A DNA stretch of 64,000 nt from Acinetobacter gyllenbergii CIP 110306 = MTCC 11365 (GTDB lineage: Bacteria; Pseudomonadota; Gammaproteobacteria; Pseudomonadales; Moraxellaceae): contig NZ_ATGG01000020.1 in NCBI RefSeq assembly GCF_000413855.1, forward strand, positions 62,001 to 126,000. The letters run 5' to 3'. The notes under the pieces are model-generated. The model searched no databases, was not told where the DNA came from, and worked only from the letters and a program-made list of their open reading frames with translations. Both the position numbers and the translations under genes were made by a program. Positions 62,316 to 64,000 of this stretch are shown piece after piece; the first letter of the stretch is position 1; every line of letters starts with the position of its first letter.

Positions 62316-64000
62316 TTACACTCCTACCGCCACAGACACAGGCTCTGCCAATGAAACTGTTGGTGCTAAACCAATTGGGTAACCGATATAACCTGTTGGT
62401 AAATATTCGATGACTTGTACTGGCAAGCTAATGCTAGTCTCACCCGCTTGTACTGTAATACGTTGACCATCTTGAACATTTAAGCGTGTTGCATCTTGTT
62501 CACCCACCGCAAACATCGCTTCAGGAATGCGAGATTCCATTGCAGGTGTTTTGATAGTGAATTCACCAGAACCAAAGATATGGTGCATTGGCACAAGACG
62601 GAAACTTTCAGGGTTCACCACCACAGCTGTTGGTGCAACATAGCTACGTGCAGGACGTTTAGCTAAACGATCGAATAGACGGATACCTGAATCACCACCT
62701 TTTAAATGACCACCCACTTCATCTTGGTATTTGTTCCAAGCTTGTGGTGAGTTCCAGCCCGCAGACCATGCGAAAGGTACCAATGAAGATGCCGTCTGAG
62801 TTCCGACATAACCTTCCATCGAGAACGTCAATGCTGAATCTGGATCAGTCGGCTGTTTCGGTTCATGAATCGATAACGGCGCACGAATTGCAGTACGACC
62901 CGAGTAACGACGTGGTTCACGTGCGATCTTCAAGCCGTGGATACGGTAACCCGCATCTGGCGCAACCTCTTCAATTGCAGCAAGTACGGGTACATTCTTG
63001 ACGATGTCTTCAATCACATCATCCAACAATGTCCAATCAACTGCTTTGCCTTTAAGACCTGTCTCAACGGCATGTAACCAGCGCCATGATTCTTTGATCG
63101 CATATTCTGGCTTGTAGTAGCTTGGGTCATACACTTGATAGAAACGTTGTGCACGGCCTTCTTGGCTCACCACAGTACCATCACCTTCAGCGAAGCTTGC
63201 TGCCGAAAGTACGATATCCGCAAGTTTCAAGGTTTCAGTTTCACTATGATCCAAGACGATCACAGTTTCAGCTTTATCTAATGCAGCTTTGACTTGTGCC
63301 ACAGGTAAACGACGGGTTAAGTCATTTTCAACCACAACCACGGCATCAAAATCTTGTGCAAATGCTTGTTCTAGGCTTAAACCGCCAAACAATGCCAAGC
63401 CCATTGAGTTCACTTCAGGAACAGTCAATGACAAGCCCGCATTTCCACCTAAGTTTTGCGCAACTTGAGCAGCAGCTTCCATGATTGCAGGATCTTGTAA
63501 ACTAGTCCCCGAAATAATCAATGGCTTTTTCGCCGCTTTCAAAGTATCCGCAATGGTTTGCGCAAAGGCTTTGGCATCATCTGCCAAACCAGTCAATGCT
63601 TCACCTTTCACCGCAGCAGCAACCGCAAAACCTAAACGTGCGATGTCATTAGGCGATGCAACCACTTCACCTGTCGCCACATCCGCTAAACGCGTTTGCG
63701 TTGCCGCAAGGATATAGATAGGGGATTTTGCATCTTGACCGATACGTTGTACCGGTTCAGCCAACCAGTCTGGTGTACGTGTTGCAGCAGCCATTTCTTT
63801 GGCTTTGTTTTTCGCAGCTTGACGCACAGACAAGGCCATACGTGGTGCAGTTTGAGTTAAGTCTTCACCCAAGATCAACACCGCATCATAGCTTTCAATT
63901 TCACGCATGTTCGGGTTATAGATCCCCTGTGTTTGCATGATTGATGCCGCTAACTCAACCAAGTTCTGCTCTTTTTGAGACATCCCTGTTGAGTAGTTGT
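62316..64000 (-). CDS. nuoG: NADH-quinone oxidoreductase subunit G, C-terminal part (5' end outside window)
   Basis: The large Fe-S/molybdopterin-fold subunit of the peripheral arm. The frame runs to the window edge without a stop, so about 561 residues are visible of a protein that is usually near 900. The visible part is the molybdopterin-oxidoreductase-like region: SYDAVLILGEDLTQTAPRMALSVRQAAK, VVVENDLTRRLP, the block SAASFAEGDGTVVSQEGRAQRFY, and a C-terminal part ending in GYIGYPIGLAPTVSLAEP. The N-terminal Fe-S clusters would lie beyond the window. The methionine at 63983 is internal, not the start. Confidence 0.94.
   Translation of the reverse strand, partial: NYSTGMSQKEQNLVELAASIMQTQGIYNPNMREIESYDAVLILGEDLTQTAPRMALSVRQAAKNKAKEMAAATRTPDWLAEPVQRIGQDAKSPIYILAATQTRLADVATGEVVASPNDIARLGFAVAAAVKGEALTGLADDAKAFAQTIADTLKAAKKPLIISGTSLQDPAIMEAAAQVAQNLGGNAGLSLTVPEVNSMGLALFGGLSLEQAFAQDFDAVVVVENDLTRRLPVAQVKAALDKAETVIVLDHSETETLKLADIVLSAASFAEGDGTVVSQEGRAQRFYQVYDPSYYKPEYAIKESWRWLHAVETGLKGKAVDWTLLDDVIEDIVKNVPVLAAIEEVAPDAGYRIHGLKIAREPRRYSGRTAIRAPLSIHEPKQPTDPDSALTFSMEGYVGTQTASSLVPFAWSAGWNSPQAWNKYQDEVGGHLKGGDSGIRLFDRLAKRPARSYVAPTAVVVNPESFRLVPMHHIFGSGEFTIKTPAMESRIPEAMFAVGEQDATRLNVQDGQRITVQAGETSISLPVQVIEYLPTGYIGYPIGLAPTVSLAEPVSVAVGV

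Noticed and set aside
54860..64000. Many plus-strand open frames inside the nuo genes
   Set aside because: They are antisense shadows of strongly conserved complex I subunits and have no independent support.
1..64000. tRNA, rRNA, CRISPR or prophage signals
   Set aside because: I saw no cloverleaf-like tRNA pairs, repeated spacer arrays, rRNA segments or phage structural or integrase genes on reading the window; a covariance-model search would be decisive.

Overview
The window looks like a chromosomal segment of an Acinetobacter (Moraxellaceae) genome. The evidence is the AT-leaning codon use, the NuoG-to-NuoN complex I block, the single-domain biotin ligase next to a type III pantothenate kinase, the divergent fpr/LysR pair, and a cluster of secreted proteins with a 'D-x-x-L-S-x-x-x-G-Q' signature that I associate with Acinetobacter and relatives. 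The genus call rests on gene content and recollection, not on a database search. I see no rRNA, tRNA, CRISPR array, insertion sequence or prophage.

Layout. 1-6.7 kb is housekeeping: the end of a GTPase-like gene, a TauE/SafE permease, birA, coaX, a small serine hydrolase, ffh, a CcsA-like membrane protein and dusC. 6.8-20.2 kb is the most unusual part: eight consecutive minus-strand genes for exported proteins. All eight share a short acidic signature just after the signal peptide but otherwise differ in size (about 240 to 810 residues). Four of them (13.5-20.2 kb) are a tandem array of close paralogues, three or four of which carry the same upstream element and a related stem-loop terminator. 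20.5-31 kb returns to housekeeping and small orphan genes: dcd, a LysE exporter, a DUF2062 protein, a lipoprotein nucleosidase, apbC/mrp, a coiled-coil LEA-like protein, a GNAT enzyme, a pair of paralogous orphans, and metG. 31-45 kb is accessory: orphan secreted and membrane proteins, a periplasmic metallo-beta-lactamase-fold hydrolase, an oleate hydratase, a methyltransferase, a TetR-MFS-HlyD efflux set, a D-cysteine desulfhydrase-like PLP enzyme and an HI0933-family flavoprotein. 45-54.8 kb holds a CmpX-like mechanosensitive channel, small membrane proteins, fpr with its divergent LysR regulator, a TonB-dependent receptor behind a Fur-box-like site, two cold-shock-domain genes and upp. 54.8-64 kb is the minus-strand nuo operon (nuoG partial, H, I, J, K, L, M, N).

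How the genes work together. The nuo genes are tightly packed and overlap by 1-4 bases, so they are one transcription unit for respiratory complex I. The TetR, MFS and HlyD genes form an EmrAB-type tripartite efflux operon. Fpr and the LysR protein are a plausible redox-stress regulatory pair. The eight-gene secreted cluster is the best candidate for an undescribed system. The shared signature, collinear orientation, repeated promoter modules and repeated terminators suggest a family of co-evolving cell-envelope or extracellular proteins made in several variants. The four paralogues resemble what I remember being annotated in Acinetobacter as 'putative pilus system protein FilA', but no recognisable filB-F partner lies in this window.
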